64,000 nt of DNA from Streptomyces sp. M41(2017) (GTDB taxonomy: Bacteria > Actinomycetota > Actinomycetes > Streptomycetales > Streptomycetaceae): positions 1,798,001 to 1,862,000 of the forward strand of contig NZ_MWFK01000001.1 of NCBI RefSeq assembly GCF_002078175.1, given 5' to 3'. Made by a program: the position numbers and the translations under genes. Positions 34,318-43,730 of the stretch are shown piece by piece. Under the pieces are notes generated by a model. The model saw only the letters and a program-made list of their open reading frames with translations. It made no database searches and was not told where the DNA came from. Each line of letters begins with the position of its first letter. Within the stretch, counting starts at the first letter, position 1.

Positions 34318-35285
34318 GCGGTGTTCCTGTCGGTGAGGTCGGTGAACGGGAGGCGCGAGGTGTCGAACCGGTCCCGCGCGAGGTAGAGGAGTGCGGCGGC
34401 AAGAGCCGCGACCGCTCCGGCGACGCCCTGTCCGGCCGCCGTGAACGGGGCGAGGGTGCTGCCCGACGCCGTGGTCGCCCGGGCCACGGCCAGCACGGTG
34501 ACCCAGCCGCCCGCGACCAGGGAGGGCGCGAGGACGGGGCCGAGCCGGGAGGCCAGGGCGAGGCCGCTCGCGGTGAGGGCGAGGGCGGGCAGCAGCCAGG
34601 CCAGGGCCCGCAGGCCGTAGGACGGGAGGGCGAGGGTCGCCACGCCGTTCAGTCCGAGGCCGACCGTGAGGACCGCGACCGTACGGATCATCAGGAGGCG
34701 GAAGCCGTGGAGCGGGGAGACGACCGCCATCTCGTAGGCAGGGTCGAGCCTCGGGCCGTAGGAGACGGCGACCCCGGCGAGGGGGAGCAGGGGGGCGAGG
34801 GCGAGGAAGAGGGTGGGGGTGGCGCCGACCCGTGCCGCGTTGGCCGCGGCGACCGTCATGGCGAGGACGGCGACGACCGCGCCGAGCCAGGACCGGCGCA
34901 GGACGGGGGCGGCGGCCAGCAGCCGCGCGGTGTGATCGGCGACGCCGAACCGGACGAGCAGCGCCTCGACCGGGCCGGGCCGGGGGGCGTCGAGCTCGGC
35001 GTCGAGCCGCTCCCAGCCGGCGTCCAGGGCCACCGGGTCGCTGCACGCGGCCAGTTCGGCTCGGCACCGGTCGCACGCGGCGAGGTGGGTGTCGGTCGAC
35101 CACAGGCGGGGCGGCTCCAACGCGCCCTGCTCATAGGCCCGGAGATCCTCCTCGGGCACGTGCCAGGCCGTGCGCCCGGCGCTGCCGCCCGTCACGCTCT
35201 CCTCCCTGCCCGTACGGCTGCCGTCGGCCACGCCGCCGTCACCCTTCCTGTCGCTGTCACCACTTCCGCGACGGTCGTCGCTCAT
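34314..35285 (-). CDS. zf-HC2 anti-sigma-like polytopic membrane protein
   Basis: 323 aa. The cytoplasmic N-terminus has the zinc anti-sigma motif H-x3-C-x2-C (THLAACDRCRAEL, about residues 66-78). About six transmembrane helices follow (residues 130-310). The gene overlaps the sigma factor gene by 4 nt. A soluble zf-HC2 head fused to a transporter-like membrane domain suggests sensing of the transporter or its substrate to hold the sigma factor. That is inference. Confidence 0.82.
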   Translation of the reverse strand: MSDDRRGSGDSDRKGDGGVADGSRTGREESVTGGSAGRTAWHVPEEDLRAYEQGALEPPRLWSTDTHLAACDRCRAELAACSDPVALDAGWERLDAELDAPRPGPVEALLVRFGVADHTARLLAAAPVLRRSWLGAVVAVLAMTVAAANAARVGATPTLFLALAPLLPLAGVAVSYGPRLDPAYEMAVVSPLHGFRLLMIRTVAVLTVGLGLNGVATLALPSYGLRALAWLLPALALTASGLALASRLGPVLAPSLVAGGWVTVLAVARATTASGSTLAPFTAAGQGVAGAVAALAAALLYLARDRFDTSRLPFTDLTDRNTA

Positions 35286-35824
35286 GCCAGGGCCTCCCGC
35301 AACTGCTTGCGCGCACGCAGTGCCCGCGTCTTGACCGTGCCCGGCGGGATGCCGAGCAGGACGGCCGCTTCCCGGGTGCTGAGCCCGTCGATCACCGTGG
35401 CCTGGAGCACCGCCCGGAGTTCGGGCGAGAGTCCGGTCAGCGCGCCCGCCAGGTCGCCGTGTTCGACGCCGGCCAGCACACGCTCCTCCGCCGAGACCTC
35501 GTCGCGGTGCCGGAGCCGGGCCAGCGCGCCGCGCAGCCTGCCGCGCGCGCCGTCCCCCCGCAGGGAGTCGACGAGCCGCCGCGAGCCGATGCGCCACAGC
35601 CAGCCGGCCGGGTCTCCCTCCTCGCGGTAGCGGGCGGAGCCGTGCCAGACCGCGAGGAAGGTCTCCTGGACGACGTCGTCGACGATCCCGGGGTCGGCGC
35701 ACCGGCCGCGCAACCGCGCGCTCAGCCACGGCGCATACCGCCGGTACAGCTCCTCGAAGGCGCGACGCTCCCTGTCCGCCGCGATGGCCCGCAGCAGCTC
35801 TCCGTCGCTTCTCGTTTCCCTCAC
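35282..35824 (-). CDS. ECF-type RNA polymerase sigma factor
   Basis: 180 aa. Region 2 (RAFEELYRRYAPWLSARLRG, then DDVVQETFLAVWHGSARYR) and region 4 (LSPELRAVLQATVIDGLSTR, EAAVLLGIPPGTVKTRALRA) are clear, with an N-terminal extension of about 20 residues. It leads an operon with zf-HC2 protein, ATPase and permeases. The promoter region 35825-36000 also drives the divergent GntR operon. Probably autoregulated, but I see no diagnostic promoter motif. Confidence 0.93.
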   Translation of the reverse strand: MRETRSDGELLRAIAADRERRAFEELYRRYAPWLSARLRGRCADPGIVDDVVQETFLAVWHGSARYREEGDPAGWLWRIGSRRLVDSLRGDGARGRLRGALARLRHRDEVSAEERVLAGVEHGDLAGALTGLSPELRAVLQATVIDGLSTREAAVLLGIPPGTVKTRALRARKQLREALA

Positions 35825-35970
35825 ACCCCCTCATCGGACGAGCCCCGCCGATCGGTTCACGCTCCGGCGGGTTTTTTCTGAACGGCCTTCCGTGCCTGGT
35901 GGGAGCCATGATCCCGGCGTCGTGGGCCCCGGGCGGGCGGGGCCGACTTGACGACTGCCACCCCCTTGCA

Positions 35971-36004
35971 CCACCCTTTCACTACTCAATTAGTGAAAGG
36001 GTGG
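35971..36004 (+). promoter_or_regulatory. Perfect operator palindrome at the GntR-ABC operon start
   Basis: CCACCCTTTCACTA (35971-35984), 6-nt spacer, and its exact complement TAGTGAAAGGGTGG (35991-36004). It ends 8 nt before GTG 36013, and the right arm supplies the purine-rich ribosome site (AAAGGGTGG). Bound repressor would block both transcription and the leader. GntR/YtrA-type autoregulation is likely. Confidence 0.75.
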
Positions 36005-36012
36005 TTGTCCGA

Positions 36013-36399
36013 GTGGTCGCGTACCGCATCGACCGACGCAGCGGCGTCGCCACCTACGTCCAGATCGTCCAGCAGACGAAGCAGGCGCTGCGCCTCGGGC
36101 TCCTCGAACCCGGCGACAAGCTCCCCACGGCCCGCGAAGTCGTCGAAGCCACCGCCATCAACCCGAACACCGTCCTGAAGGCCTACCGCGAGCTGGAACG
36201 CGAAGGCCTGGTCGAGGCCCGGCGCGGCCTCGGCACCTTCGTCCGCAGAACGCTCGGCGCCGCCCCGGCCGACTCGCCCCTCGGCGAGGAACTCGACGCC
36301 TGGGCGCGCGACGCCCGCGCGGCGGGCCTGGACCGCGAGGACGTGGCCGCGCTGTTCACCTCCGTACTGGACGCACACTTCCCGAAGGGGGACCAGTGA
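36013..36399 (+). CDS. GntR-family regulator, YtrA-like
   Basis: 128 aa, the short form with only the winged helix (VQIVQQTKQALRLGLLEPGD, PTAREVVEATAINPNTVLKA, EREGLVEARRGLGTFVRR) plus a ~45-residue helical tail. YtrA-type repressors control adjacent ABC transporter genes, as here. GTG 36013 is chosen because the purine-rich right arm of the palindrome lies at correct distance; GTG 36001 is inside the palindrome. Overlaps the ATPase gene by 4 nt. Confidence 0.88.
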   Translation: MVAYRIDRRSGVATYVQIVQQTKQALRLGLLEPGDKLPTAREVVEATAINPNTVLKAYRELEREGLVEARRGLGTFVRRTLGAAPADSPLGEELDAWARDARAAGLDREDVAALFTSVLDAHFPKGDQ

Positions 36400-37319
36400 G
36401 TTCCACCCGCACCACCCACCCCGGCGTCGCCGTCGAGGCGCACGGCCTCACCGTGCGCTATGGCCGGCGCTCCGCCGCGGCCCTGGACGACTGCTCCTTC
36501 CGCCTTCCGGCCGGCCGGGTCAGCGCCCTCGTCGGCCCCAACGGCGCGGGCAAGTCGACGCTGCTGGCGGCGGCGGCCGGACTGGTGCGCCCCGCCGCCG
36601 GCACCCTCACCGTGCTCGGCGCCGGCCCCGCCGAGGCACGCGAACGCGTCGCCTACCTCTCCCAGAACAAGCCGCTGCACACCCAGCTCACCATCGCCGA
36701 GACCCTGCGCCTGGGCGCCGAACTCAACCCGGCCCTCTGGGACTCCTCGTGCGCGGCCGCGATCGTGGAGCAGGGCTCACTCGACCCGGGGACCAAGGTC
36801 AGGCGCCTGTCCGGGGGCCAGCGGACCCGAGTGGCCCTCGCCCTCGCGCTGGGCAAGCGGCCCGACCTGATGCTGCTCGACGAGCCGATGGCCGACCTGG
36901 ACCCGCTGGCCCGCCACGAACTGCTGGGCACCCTGATGGCGGACGCCGCCGAGCGCGGCACCACCGTGCTGATGTCCTCGCACATCGTCTCCGAACTCGC
37001 CGACGCCTGCGATCACCTGCTGCTCCTGGGCGGCGGACGCATCCGGCTCGGGGGCGGCCTGGACGACCTGCTCCTCGCCCACACCCTGGTGACCGGCCGC
37101 GGCACCCCCGCCGACCTCGCCCCGCACCTCGTCGTCGAATCCCGCGCGGCCGGCCGCGGTCTCACCGCCCTGATACGCAAGGACGGCCCCGTGGACGACC
37201 ACTGGCAGGCCGAACAGCCCTCACTGGAGGAACTGCTCCTCGCCCACCTGCGCTCCCCCGCGACCCCCGCCCTGCTCACCCCCGGGACGACCGCGACCCC
37301 CGTGGCGGTGACCCGATGA
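36396..37319 (+). CDS. ABC transporter ATP-binding protein
   Basis: 307 aa. Walker A GPNGAGKST, Q-loop YLSQNKPLH, signature LSGGQRTRVALALAL, Walker B LMLLDEPMADLDP and switch His in LMSSHIVSE. GTG start overlaps the GntR stop. The C-terminal 90 residues are variable. The partner permeases follow with 4-nt overlaps. Likely an exporter (antibiotic or stress) controlled by the GntR protein. Confidence 0.93.
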   Translation: MSSTRTTHPGVAVEAHGLTVRYGRRSAAALDDCSFRLPAGRVSALVGPNGAGKSTLLAAAAGLVRPAAGTLTVLGAGPAEARERVAYLSQNKPLHTQLTIAETLRLGAELNPALWDSSCAAAIVEQGSLDPGTKVRRLSGGQRTRVALALALGKRPDLMLLDEPMADLDPLARHELLGTLMADAAERGTTVLMSSHIVSELADACDHLLLLGGGRIRLGGGLDDLLLAHTLVTGRGTPADLAPHLVVESRAAGRGLTALIRKDGPVDDHWQAEQPSLEELLLAHLRSPATPALLTPGTTATPVAVTR

Positions 37320-38269
37320 GCGCCACCTCCCTGACGTCCCCCGTGCGCCGCGCGCTGCCCCGGCCACGAGGGCTGCTCTGGACGCTCCTGCGTCTGCACC
37401 GCACCGCCCTGTGGATCTGGACCGCCTTCGTGGTGCTCACCGCGGGCCTCCTGCTGTGGCTGTACGGGCCGGGAGCCGCCCACACCCAGCACCTGCTCGA
37501 CACCTTCGGCTACGCGGGGGTGCAGGACGACGCCTGGACCGCCGGCACCATCGGCTCCCCCCTCTCCACCGCCTACAACGACCTCTTCTACGACCCGGCC
37601 TCCCTGCTGAACGCCTCCTCGTTCGCGGTCGCCGTCTTCGCGGGGACCTCGCTGATCGCGCGCGAACTGGAGAACGGCACCGCGCGGCTCGCCTGGACCC
37701 AGTCCGTCAGCCCGGCCCGCTGGCTCGCCGCCAAACTCGCCGTGCCCGCGCTGTTCGTCACGGTCGGCACCGGCCTGCTCGTCGCGCTCTACCGGATGCT
37801 GTGGTCCGCCCACAGCAACCTGCTGCTGGCCGGCTACGGCCCCCAGCGCCTGTACTTCTCCATCGGTCCGGCCACCGTCGCCGCCCCCCTGCTCGGTCTG
37901 GCCGTCGGCGTCCTCGCCGGGCTCACCCTGCGCCGCACGCTCCCCGCCCTCGCCGCCGCGGGTGCGGTCCAGTACGCCGTCATCGCCGTGCGTTCCAACT
38001 TCTGGCCGTTCCAGCGCAGTTATCAGCAGCCCGAGCTGTCCGTCCGCAGCCGGGCCATCACGTCCACCGGCGCGGAGATCCACGACCCGGGCTGCTACGC
38101 GAGCCGCGCGTGCCTCGCCAAGCACGACGTCGTCGGCTTCACCCGGCAGTACCTCCCCTCCCCCGACTACTGGCCCCGCCAGCTCCTGGAGACCGGCGTG
38201 CTGCTGGCCGCCACCGCGATCCTGGTCGCCGCGGCCTTCGCCGTCCTGAGGAGGACGTCCACCTCATGA
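37316..38269 (+). CDS. ABC-2-like permease, first of two paralogues
   Basis: 317 aa with six transmembrane helices and a soluble loop containing a Cys pair (DPGCYASRACLAKHD) near the end of the extracytoplasmic part. It shares blocks with the next gene: RELENGTARLAWTQSVSPAR and the PSPDYWPRQLLETGVLL-type C-terminus. ATG 37316 overlaps the ATPase stop (ATGA). Together with the next gene it makes a heterodimeric permease; substrate unknown. Confidence 0.86.
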   Translation: MSATSLTSPVRRALPRPRGLLWTLLRLHRTALWIWTAFVVLTAGLLLWLYGPGAAHTQHLLDTFGYAGVQDDAWTAGTIGSPLSTAYNDLFYDPASLLNASSFAVAVFAGTSLIARELENGTARLAWTQSVSPARWLAAKLAVPALFVTVGTGLLVALYRMLWSAHSNLLLAGYGPQRLYFSIGPATVAAPLLGLAVGVLAGLTLRRTLPALAAAGAVQYAVIAVRSNFWPFQRSYQQPELSVRSRAITSTGAEIHDPGCYASRACLAKHDVVGFTRQYLPSPDYWPRQLLETGVLLAATAILVAAAFAVLRRTSTS

Positions 38270-39288
38270 GCGCCCCGACCCTGCGCCCCCCGGCGCCCGC
38301 CGTGCCGTCCCGGCCCGCCCCCGCCCCGCTCCGCCCCTCCGGCCTGACCTGGACCGTGCTGCGCCTGCACCGCGCCGCGCTGCTCGCGTGGGTCGCCGCC
38401 CTGCTCGTCGCCGGCGCGGTCCTGACCTGGATGTACGTCATCGCCCCGGACGCCGGCGTGGCCGGCGGTCCGTGCGCCACACCACCCGTCGACGGCCTGC
38501 CCGACTGCGCGACCGTCGACGCGATGACCACGGACGACCTCTACGACGCCGGCCTCGACCTGATCGCCACCGCCCTCTCGTACCTGATGGTCCCCGTCGC
38601 CGCCTGGGCGGGCGCCGCTTTGATCGGACGCGAACTGGAGGACGGCACCGCCCAGCTGGCCTGGACCCAGTCCGTCACCCCGGTGCGCTGGCTCGCCACC
38701 AAACTCGCCGTCCCGGCGGTCCTGCTCACCGCGGGCACCGCGGCGGTCGTCCTGCTCCACGTGGGGGTCCGCCGCGACGGGAACGGGAACCTGCTCGGCC
38801 CCTGGTACGACTCGGACATCTATCTCTCCATCGGCCCGACCGCCGCCGCGTACGGCCTCGCCGGACTGGCTCTCGGCGCCCTCGCCGGTCTGGTCCTGCG
38901 CAAGGCCCTGCCCGCCGCCGGAGCCGCCTTCGCCGTGACGCTCGCCCTCTCCCACCTGATGCAGGCGCTGCGGCCGAGCCTCTGGCCCACGACGACGATC
39001 ACCGGGCGGACGGCCCTCGACCTCCCGCCCGATGTCCTGGTCCTCGAACACGGCGTCGTCACGAGCGACGGGCGGCGCATCGGGAACGACCTCGCCTGCG
39101 TCGGCTCCGAGACACAGGCCCAGCTCCGGGCCTGCATGAAGAACAGCCGGCTGAGCGACTTCTGGGCGACCGTCCACCCGGAGTCCCACTTCTGGCCCCT
39201 GCAGTTGGTGGAGAGCGGGGTGCTGCTCGCCGTGGCGGGGGCCGCGGCGGCCGCCGCGTTCACCCTGCTGCGCCGTCGCACGGCGTGA
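38266..39288 (+). CDS. ABC-2-like permease, second of two paralogues
   Basis: 340 aa, same fold as its neighbour, sharing GLTWTVLRLHRAALLAWVAA, RELEDGTAQLAWTQSVTPVR and SHFWPLQLVESGVLL. It has an extra loop with Cys pairs (GPCATPPVDGLPDCATVD). ATG overlaps the previous stop by 4 nt. Duplication of a permease within one operon suggests a heterodimer. A terminator follows 12 nt after the stop. Confidence 0.86.
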   Translation: MSAPTLRPPAPAVPSRPAPAPLRPSGLTWTVLRLHRAALLAWVAALLVAGAVLTWMYVIAPDAGVAGGPCATPPVDGLPDCATVDAMTTDDLYDAGLDLIATALSYLMVPVAAWAGAALIGRELEDGTAQLAWTQSVTPVRWLATKLAVPAVLLTAGTAAVVLLHVGVRRDGNGNLLGPWYDSDIYLSIGPTAAAYGLAGLALGALAGLVLRKALPAAGAAFAVTLALSHLMQALRPSLWPTTTITGRTALDLPPDVLVLEHGVVTSDGRRIGNDLACVGSETQAQLRACMKNSRLSDFWATVHPESHFWPLQLVESGVLLAVAGAAAAAAFTLLRRRTA

Positions 39289-39300
39289 CCGGTGGGGTCC

Positions 39301-39323
39301 CGGGCGGGCCCGCCGCCCGCCCG
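39301..39323 (+). terminator. Terminator of the GntR-ABC operon
   Basis: CGGGCGGGC (39301-39309) and GCCCGCCCG (39315-39323) with a 5-nt loop, 12 nt after the stop codon. Confidence 0.85.
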
Positions 39324-39603
39324 AGGGGCCCCAGCCCGCTTTCCGGACCCGCGGACGTCCGGGAGCCTCCCCCCGATAGCCCGCACGTCATGTCCTCGTA
39401 ACCATCGATTCAGGTGACCTTGCGACCCTCGGGGAATGCAGCCCGCCGCGCCCGAGCCTTCTCCTCCACCGGAGAACGAGCCCTCGACGACCACGCGCAG
39501 TGAGCGTACGCCAGCCAAGCGGAACGGAAATTTCCGCATCGCGGCGCTGGCGCCCGCCCTCTCCGACGCGCCGGTCTCGCCCTCGGCGCGGAAGAATGGG
39601 TCC

Positions 39604-41835
39604 ATGAACCAGCCAAGCGCCCAGGCACCCGTGCAGCACCCGCAGCCGTCCGTCGGATCCATCGCCGCGCACCGGCCGCACACCGTCGCGGCCAACGTCT
39701 CCGACCTGGAGCCCGACCTCGACGCCGATCTCGACGAGTACGAGGACACGGTGCAGGACGGGATCACCCTGCCGCAGGGCCGGTTCCTGGACCGTGAGCG
39801 CAGCTGGCTGGCGTTCAACGAACGCGTGCTCGAACTCGCGGAGGATCCGAACACCCCGCTGCTGGAGCGCGCCAACTTCCTGGCGATCTTCGCCAGCAAC
39901 CTGGACGAGTTCTTCATGGTCCGGGTGGCCGGCCTGAAGCGCCGCATCGCCACCGGCGTCGCGACCAAGTCCGCGTCGGGTCTCCAGCCCCGCGAGGTCC
40001 TGGAGATGATCTGGGCGCGCTCCCGCGAGCTCATGGCCCGGCACGCCGCCTGCTACCAGGAGGACGTCGCTCCCGCGCTCGCGGAGGAGGGCATCCACCT
40101 GGTCCGCTGGAGCGAGCTGACCGAGAAGGAACAGGCCCGGCTCTTCACGCTCTTCCGGCATCAGATCTTCCCGGTCCTGACCCCGCTGGCCGTCGACCCC
40201 GCGCACCCCTTCCCGTACATCTCCGGCCTGTCGCTGAACCTGGCCGTCATCGTGCGCAACCCGGTCAGCGGCCACCGCCACTTCGCGCGCGTCAAGGTCC
40301 CGCCGCTGCTCTCCCGCTTCCTCGAGGCCTCCCCGAACCGCTACGTCCCCATCGAGGACGTGATCGCGGCGCACCTGGAAGAGCTGTTCCCGGGCATGGA
40401 GGTCCTGGAGCACCACACGTTCCGGCTCACCCGGAACGAGGACCTGGAGGTCGAGGAGGACGACGCCGAGAACCTGCTCCAGGCGCTGGAGAAGGAACTC
40501 ATGCGGCGCCGCTTCGGGCCGCCGGTGCGCCTGGAGGTGGAGGAGTCCATCGACCGGTACGTCCTCGACCTGCTCGTACGGGAGCTGAAGATCTCCGAGG
40601 CCGAGGTGTACCCACTGCCCGGCCCCCTGGACCTCACGGGCCTCTTCGGCATCGGCTCGCTCGACCGGCCCGAGCTGAAGTACCCCAAGTTCATCGCGGG
40701 CACCCACCGCGATCTCGCGGAGGTCGAGTCGGCGTCCCCGCCGGACATCTTCGCCGCGCTGCGCGAGCGCGACGTCCTGCTGCACCACCCCTACGACTCC
40801 TTCTCCACCTCCGTGCAGGCGTTCCTGGAGCAGGCCGCGGCCGACCCCGACGTCCTCGCCATCAAGCAGACGCTGTACCGGACCTCCGGCGACTCGCCGA
40901 TCGTCGACGCGCTGATAGACGCCGCCGAGTCCGGCAAGCAGGTCCTCGTCCTGGTCGAGATCAAGGCCCGCTTCGACGAGCAGGCCAACATCAAGTGGGC
41001 GAGGAAGCTGGAGGAGTCCGGCTGCCACGTCGTGTACGGCCTGGTCGGTCTGAAGACGCACTGCAAGCTGTCGCTCGTGGTCCGGCAGGAGGGCGACACC
41101 CTGCGCCGCTACTCCCACGTCGGCACCGGCAACTACCACCCGAAGACGGCCCGGCTCTACGAGGACCTCGGACTGCTCACCGCAGACCCCCAGGTCGGCG
41201 CGGACCTCTCCGACCTCTTCAACCGGCTCTCCGGCTACTCCCGCCGCGAGACCTACCGCCGGCTGCTGGTCGCCCCCAAGTCGCTGCGTGACGGCCTGAT
41301 CGCGCGGATCAACAAGGAGGTCCAGCACCACAACGCCGGACGTCCCGCGTTCGTCCGCATCAAGGTCAACTCGATGGTGGACGAGGCCCTCATCGACTCG
41401 CTGTACCGCGCCTCCCAGGCTGGTGTGCCGGTCGACGTGTGGGTGCGCGGGATCTGCGCCGTCCGGCCCGGCGTCGCGGGCCTGTCCGAGAACATACGGG
41501 TGCGTTCCGTCCTCGGCCGCTTCCTCGAACACTCCCGGGTCTTCTCCTTCGGCAACGGCGGCGAACCCGAGGTGTGGATCGGAAGCGCCGACATGATGCA
41601 CCGCAACCTCGACCGGCGGATCGAAGCGCTGGTCAGGGTCACCGATCCGGCACACCGCGCAGCCCTCGGCAGGCTGCTGGAGACCGGCATGTCCGACACC
41701 ACCGCCTCCTGGCACCTCGGCCCCGACGGCGAGTGGACCCGACACGCGACCGACGCGGATGGCCAGCCCCTGCGGAACGTCCAGGAGATGCTCATAGACG
41801 CCCGGAGGCGCCGGCGTGGCACAGCAGCACCTTGA
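39604..41835 (+). CDS. ppk: Polyphosphate kinase
   Basis: About 743 aa from ATG 39604. It reversibly transfers the terminal phosphate of ATP to polyphosphate. The N-terminal domain ([20 protein letters not shown]), head domain, and two phospholipase-D-like catalytic domains are in order. [11 protein letters not shown] carries the autophosphorylated His region, with [20 protein letters not shown]. The start is uncertain: in-frame ATG 39436 would add 56 residues, and a length near 774 has been reported for Streptomyces PPK. The 39324-39603 gap is otherwise without a gene. CHAD and Nudix genes follow. Confidence 0.95.
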   Translation: MNQPSAQAPVQHPQPSVGSIAAHRPHTVAANVSDLEPDLDADLDEYEDTVQDGITLPQGRFLDRERSWLAFNERVLELAEDPNTPLLERANFLAIFASNLDEFFMVRVAGLKRRIATGVATKSASGLQPREVLEMIWARSRELMARHAACYQEDVAPALAEEGIHLVRWSELTEKEQARLFTLFRHQIFPVLTPLAVDPAHPFPYISGLSLNLAVIVRNPVSGHRHFARVKVPPLLSRFLEASPNRYVPIEDVIAAHLEELFPGMEVLEHHTFRLTRNEDLEVEEDDAENLLQALEKELMRRRFGPPVRLEVEESIDRYVLDLLVRELKISEAEVYPLPGPLDLTGLFGIGSLDRPELKYPKFIAGTHRDLAEVESASPPDIFAALRERDVLLHHPYDSFSTSVQAFLEQAAADPDVLAIKQTLYRTSGDSPIVDALIDAAESGKQVLVLVEIKARFDEQANIKWARKLEESGCHVVYGLVGLKTHCKLSLVVRQEGDTLRRYSHVGTGNYHPKTARLYEDLGLLTADPQVGADLSDLFNRLSGYSRRETYRRLLVAPKSLRDGLIARINKEVQHHNAGRPAFVRIKVNSMVDEALIDSLYRASQAGVPVDVWVRGICAVRPGVAGLSENIRVRSVLGRFLEHSRVFSFGNGGEPEVWIGSADMMHRNLDRRIEALVRVTDPAHRAALGRLLETGMSDTTASWHLGPDGEWTRHATDADGQPLRNVQEMLIDARRRRRGTAAP

Positions 41836-42886
41836 TCCCCCCACCAGTCCGTCGGCCGGGACGGCCCCCACGGTCCCGGCCCCTCCCGTCCAGGAAGGTG
41901 CCCCCATCGGTGACGCCCTGGCGGGCTACCTCCGGGCCCAGGCCACGGAGTTCCTGCGCTCGCTGCGCCAGCACCGGGAGACCGGCAACGCGGCGAACGG
42001 CGCCGGGGAGCCGGGTGACGCGGCGCGCTCGCTGCGCCGCTCCGCCCGTCGTATCAGCGGCAGCCTGCACACCTTCCGGCCGCTCCTCGACGCGGACTGG
42101 TCGGAGGCGATGCGCCCCGAGCTGGCCTGGCTGTCGGGCACCCTGGCCCGCGAGCACGCGTACGCGGCGCGCCTGGAGCGCCTGCTCGGCGCGCTGAACA
42201 GGCTCTCGGGAACCGCCGCGCTGCCCGCGCAGGCGGGACCGGGCCCGGCCGCCGCCCCCAAAGGGAGCCTGACCGTCGGCGCCGCCAAGGCCGGCGCTCT
42301 CCTCGACCGGCAGCTGACCCTCGCGCGGACCCGCGCCCACTCGGCGGCCCTCCAGGCGCTCGGCTCCTCCCGTTTCCACGCGGTCGCCGACAGCGTCGCC
42401 GTCCTCGCCAGCGAGGTCCCGCTGACCCCGGCCGCGGACATCACCGACCTGCGTCCACTGGCCGGAGCGGCACAGGACCGGCTGGCCGACGCCGTGACCG
42501 CGCTGCCGCTCGTCACCGCGGGCCACCCCTACAACGCGGAGGCCCTCGTGCACGGCCTCTCCGCGGGCACCGCCCCCCAGCCCCAGGACGCGCCCTGGCA
42601 CCAGGTCCGGCTGCTGCTGCGGTTGCACCGCTACGCGCGCGAGGTGCTGCACGGCGGGGAGTTCCCCGTTGACGGACGGCTGCTCGGCGCGGGGCAGGCG
42701 CTCAACCGGCATCGCGACGCGGCGGAGGCCGCGGCGGCCGCGGCGTCGGCGGCACGCACCCCGCGGATCGCGCCGGCGACGGCATACGCGCTGGGAGTGC
42801 TCCACGCCGACCAGCGGCACGAGGTGGAGGCGGCCCGGTTCGCCTTCCAGCAGGCATGGCAGAAGGAAGCCGTACGCACCCCGTGA
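41816..42886 (+). CDS. CHAD-domain protein
   Basis: 356 aa. CHAD domains are alpha-helical bundles with conserved His/Arg/Lys that bind polyphosphate. Typical elements here: [60 protein letters not shown] and [17 protein letters not shown]. An acidic-Pro tail begins the protein. GTG start lies inside the ppk end (20-nt overlap), so the two are translated together. It probably binds the product of PPK. Confidence 0.92.
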   Translation: MAQQHLDPPTSPSAGTAPTVPAPPVQEGAPIGDALAGYLRAQATEFLRSLRQHRETGNAANGAGEPGDAARSLRRSARRISGSLHTFRPLLDADWSEAMRPELAWLSGTLAREHAYAARLERLLGALNRLSGTAALPAQAGPGPAAAPKGSLTVGAAKAGALLDRQLTLARTRAHSAALQALGSSRFHAVADSVAVLASEVPLTPAADITDLRPLAGAAQDRLADAVTALPLVTAGHPYNAEALVHGLSAGTAPQPQDAPWHQVRLLLRLHRYAREVLHGGEFPVDGRLLGAGQALNRHRDAAEAAAAAASAARTPRIAPATAYALGVLHADQRHEVEAARFAFQQAWQKEAVRTP

Positions 42887-42896
42887 GGGAGGCCCC

Positions 42897-43310
42897 ATGG
42901 CCGACGACACCATTCAGGCCGCGGGCTGTGTCCTGTGGCGCCGCTCCCCGGTCGGCTCCGGGCTGGAGATCTGCCTCGTGCACCGGCCCAAGTACGACGA
43001 CTGGTCGCATCCCAAGGGCAAGCTGAAGCGCGGCGAGGACTCCCTGACCGGGGCGCTGCGCGAGGTCGGCGAGGAGACGGGCTACGGGGCCGCCCCGGGC
43101 GCCGTCCTCCCCACGCTCCGCTATCTCGTGGGCGACCGCCCCAAGGAGGTCCGCTACTGGGCGGCCGAGGCGGCCGACGGTCATTTCACGCCGAACGACG
43201 AGGTCGACCGCGTCCTGTGGCTCTCCCCCGTCGCGGCCCGTCACCGTCTCACCCAGCCGCGCGACCGGGATCTGGTGGACGCCCTGCTCGACGCGCTTCA
43301 CCTGACCTGA
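42897..43310 (+). CDS. Nudix hydrolase
   Basis: 137 aa. The Nudix box G-x5-E-x7-REVGEETGY is perfect (starting GKLKRGEDSLTGAL). It starts MADDTIQAAGCVLWRR 10 nt after the CHAD gene. Such enzymes cleave diphosphates linked to another group (nucleotides, sugar or polyphosphate derivatives). Its link to ppk and CHAD suggests action on phosphorylated metabolites of the polyphosphate pathway; exact substrate unknown. Confidence 0.92.
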   Translation: MADDTIQAAGCVLWRRSPVGSGLEICLVHRPKYDDWSHPKGKLKRGEDSLTGALREVGEETGYGAAPGAVLPTLRYLVGDRPKEVRYWAAEAADGHFTPNDEVDRVLWLSPVAARHRLTQPRDRDLVDALLDALHLT

Positions 43311-43558
43311 GGCCGCCCCGTGCCGGCGCACACCGTCCGTACCGGCGCGAACCCGGAGTCCGCCTCGCTCCGAACAGGGGACGCGAGCCGGTACACGCGG
43401 GAAAGGCGCGTCGAATGAGGGATGGCGGAGGCGTGCGTACGCTGAAACAGCAGCCGCCCCTGTTGGTTACTCAGCGTTTCCCCGTAGGCCCCCTGGGCCG
43501 GAATCCGGCCGTGTCCTCGACGTAAGCCTTCCGTGACCTCACCGCACCGCCCTCAGGG
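43311..43558. other. Intergenic region between the polyphosphate operon and pst
   Basis: About 250 nt without a gene. No convincing terminator or repeat; the PHO box follows. Confidence 0.5.
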
Positions 43559-43602
43559 GTTCACCCCCCGTTCACTTATGGCCATCGGCGCCTTCACCTG
43601 AT
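43559..43602 (+). promoter_or_regulatory. PHO box of pstSCAB
   Basis: Direct repeats GTTCACCCCCC (43559-43569) and GTTCACTTATG (43570-43580) at 11-bp spacing, a weak unit, then CTTCACCTGAT (43592-43602). This matches the PhoP consensus GTTCACC. CCTAAT (43606-43611) is a -10 candidate. PhoP activation under phosphate limitation is expected from known pst regulation. Confidence 0.88.
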
Positions 43603-43730
43603 CTGCCTAATTTCGGCCTTACACGGTGCGAAGGAAGTCCCCGGACGTTCTCGCCGCATCGCCACGGACCGTATTACTCAGACTTCGCACGCCGCCACCA
43701 GACGGCGGCTCCTGGAAGGAACTCCCGAAA

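Noticed and set aside
39436..39603. N-terminal extension of ppk from ATG 39436
   Set aside because: Purine-rich site directly against the ATG gives poor spacing; kept as an alternative, not as the main call.
39388..41907. 839-aa open frame on the minus strand opposite ppk
   Set aside because: Shadow of the ppk and CHAD genes in GC-rich DNA; composition is Gly/Val/Asp/Arg-rich with no domain.
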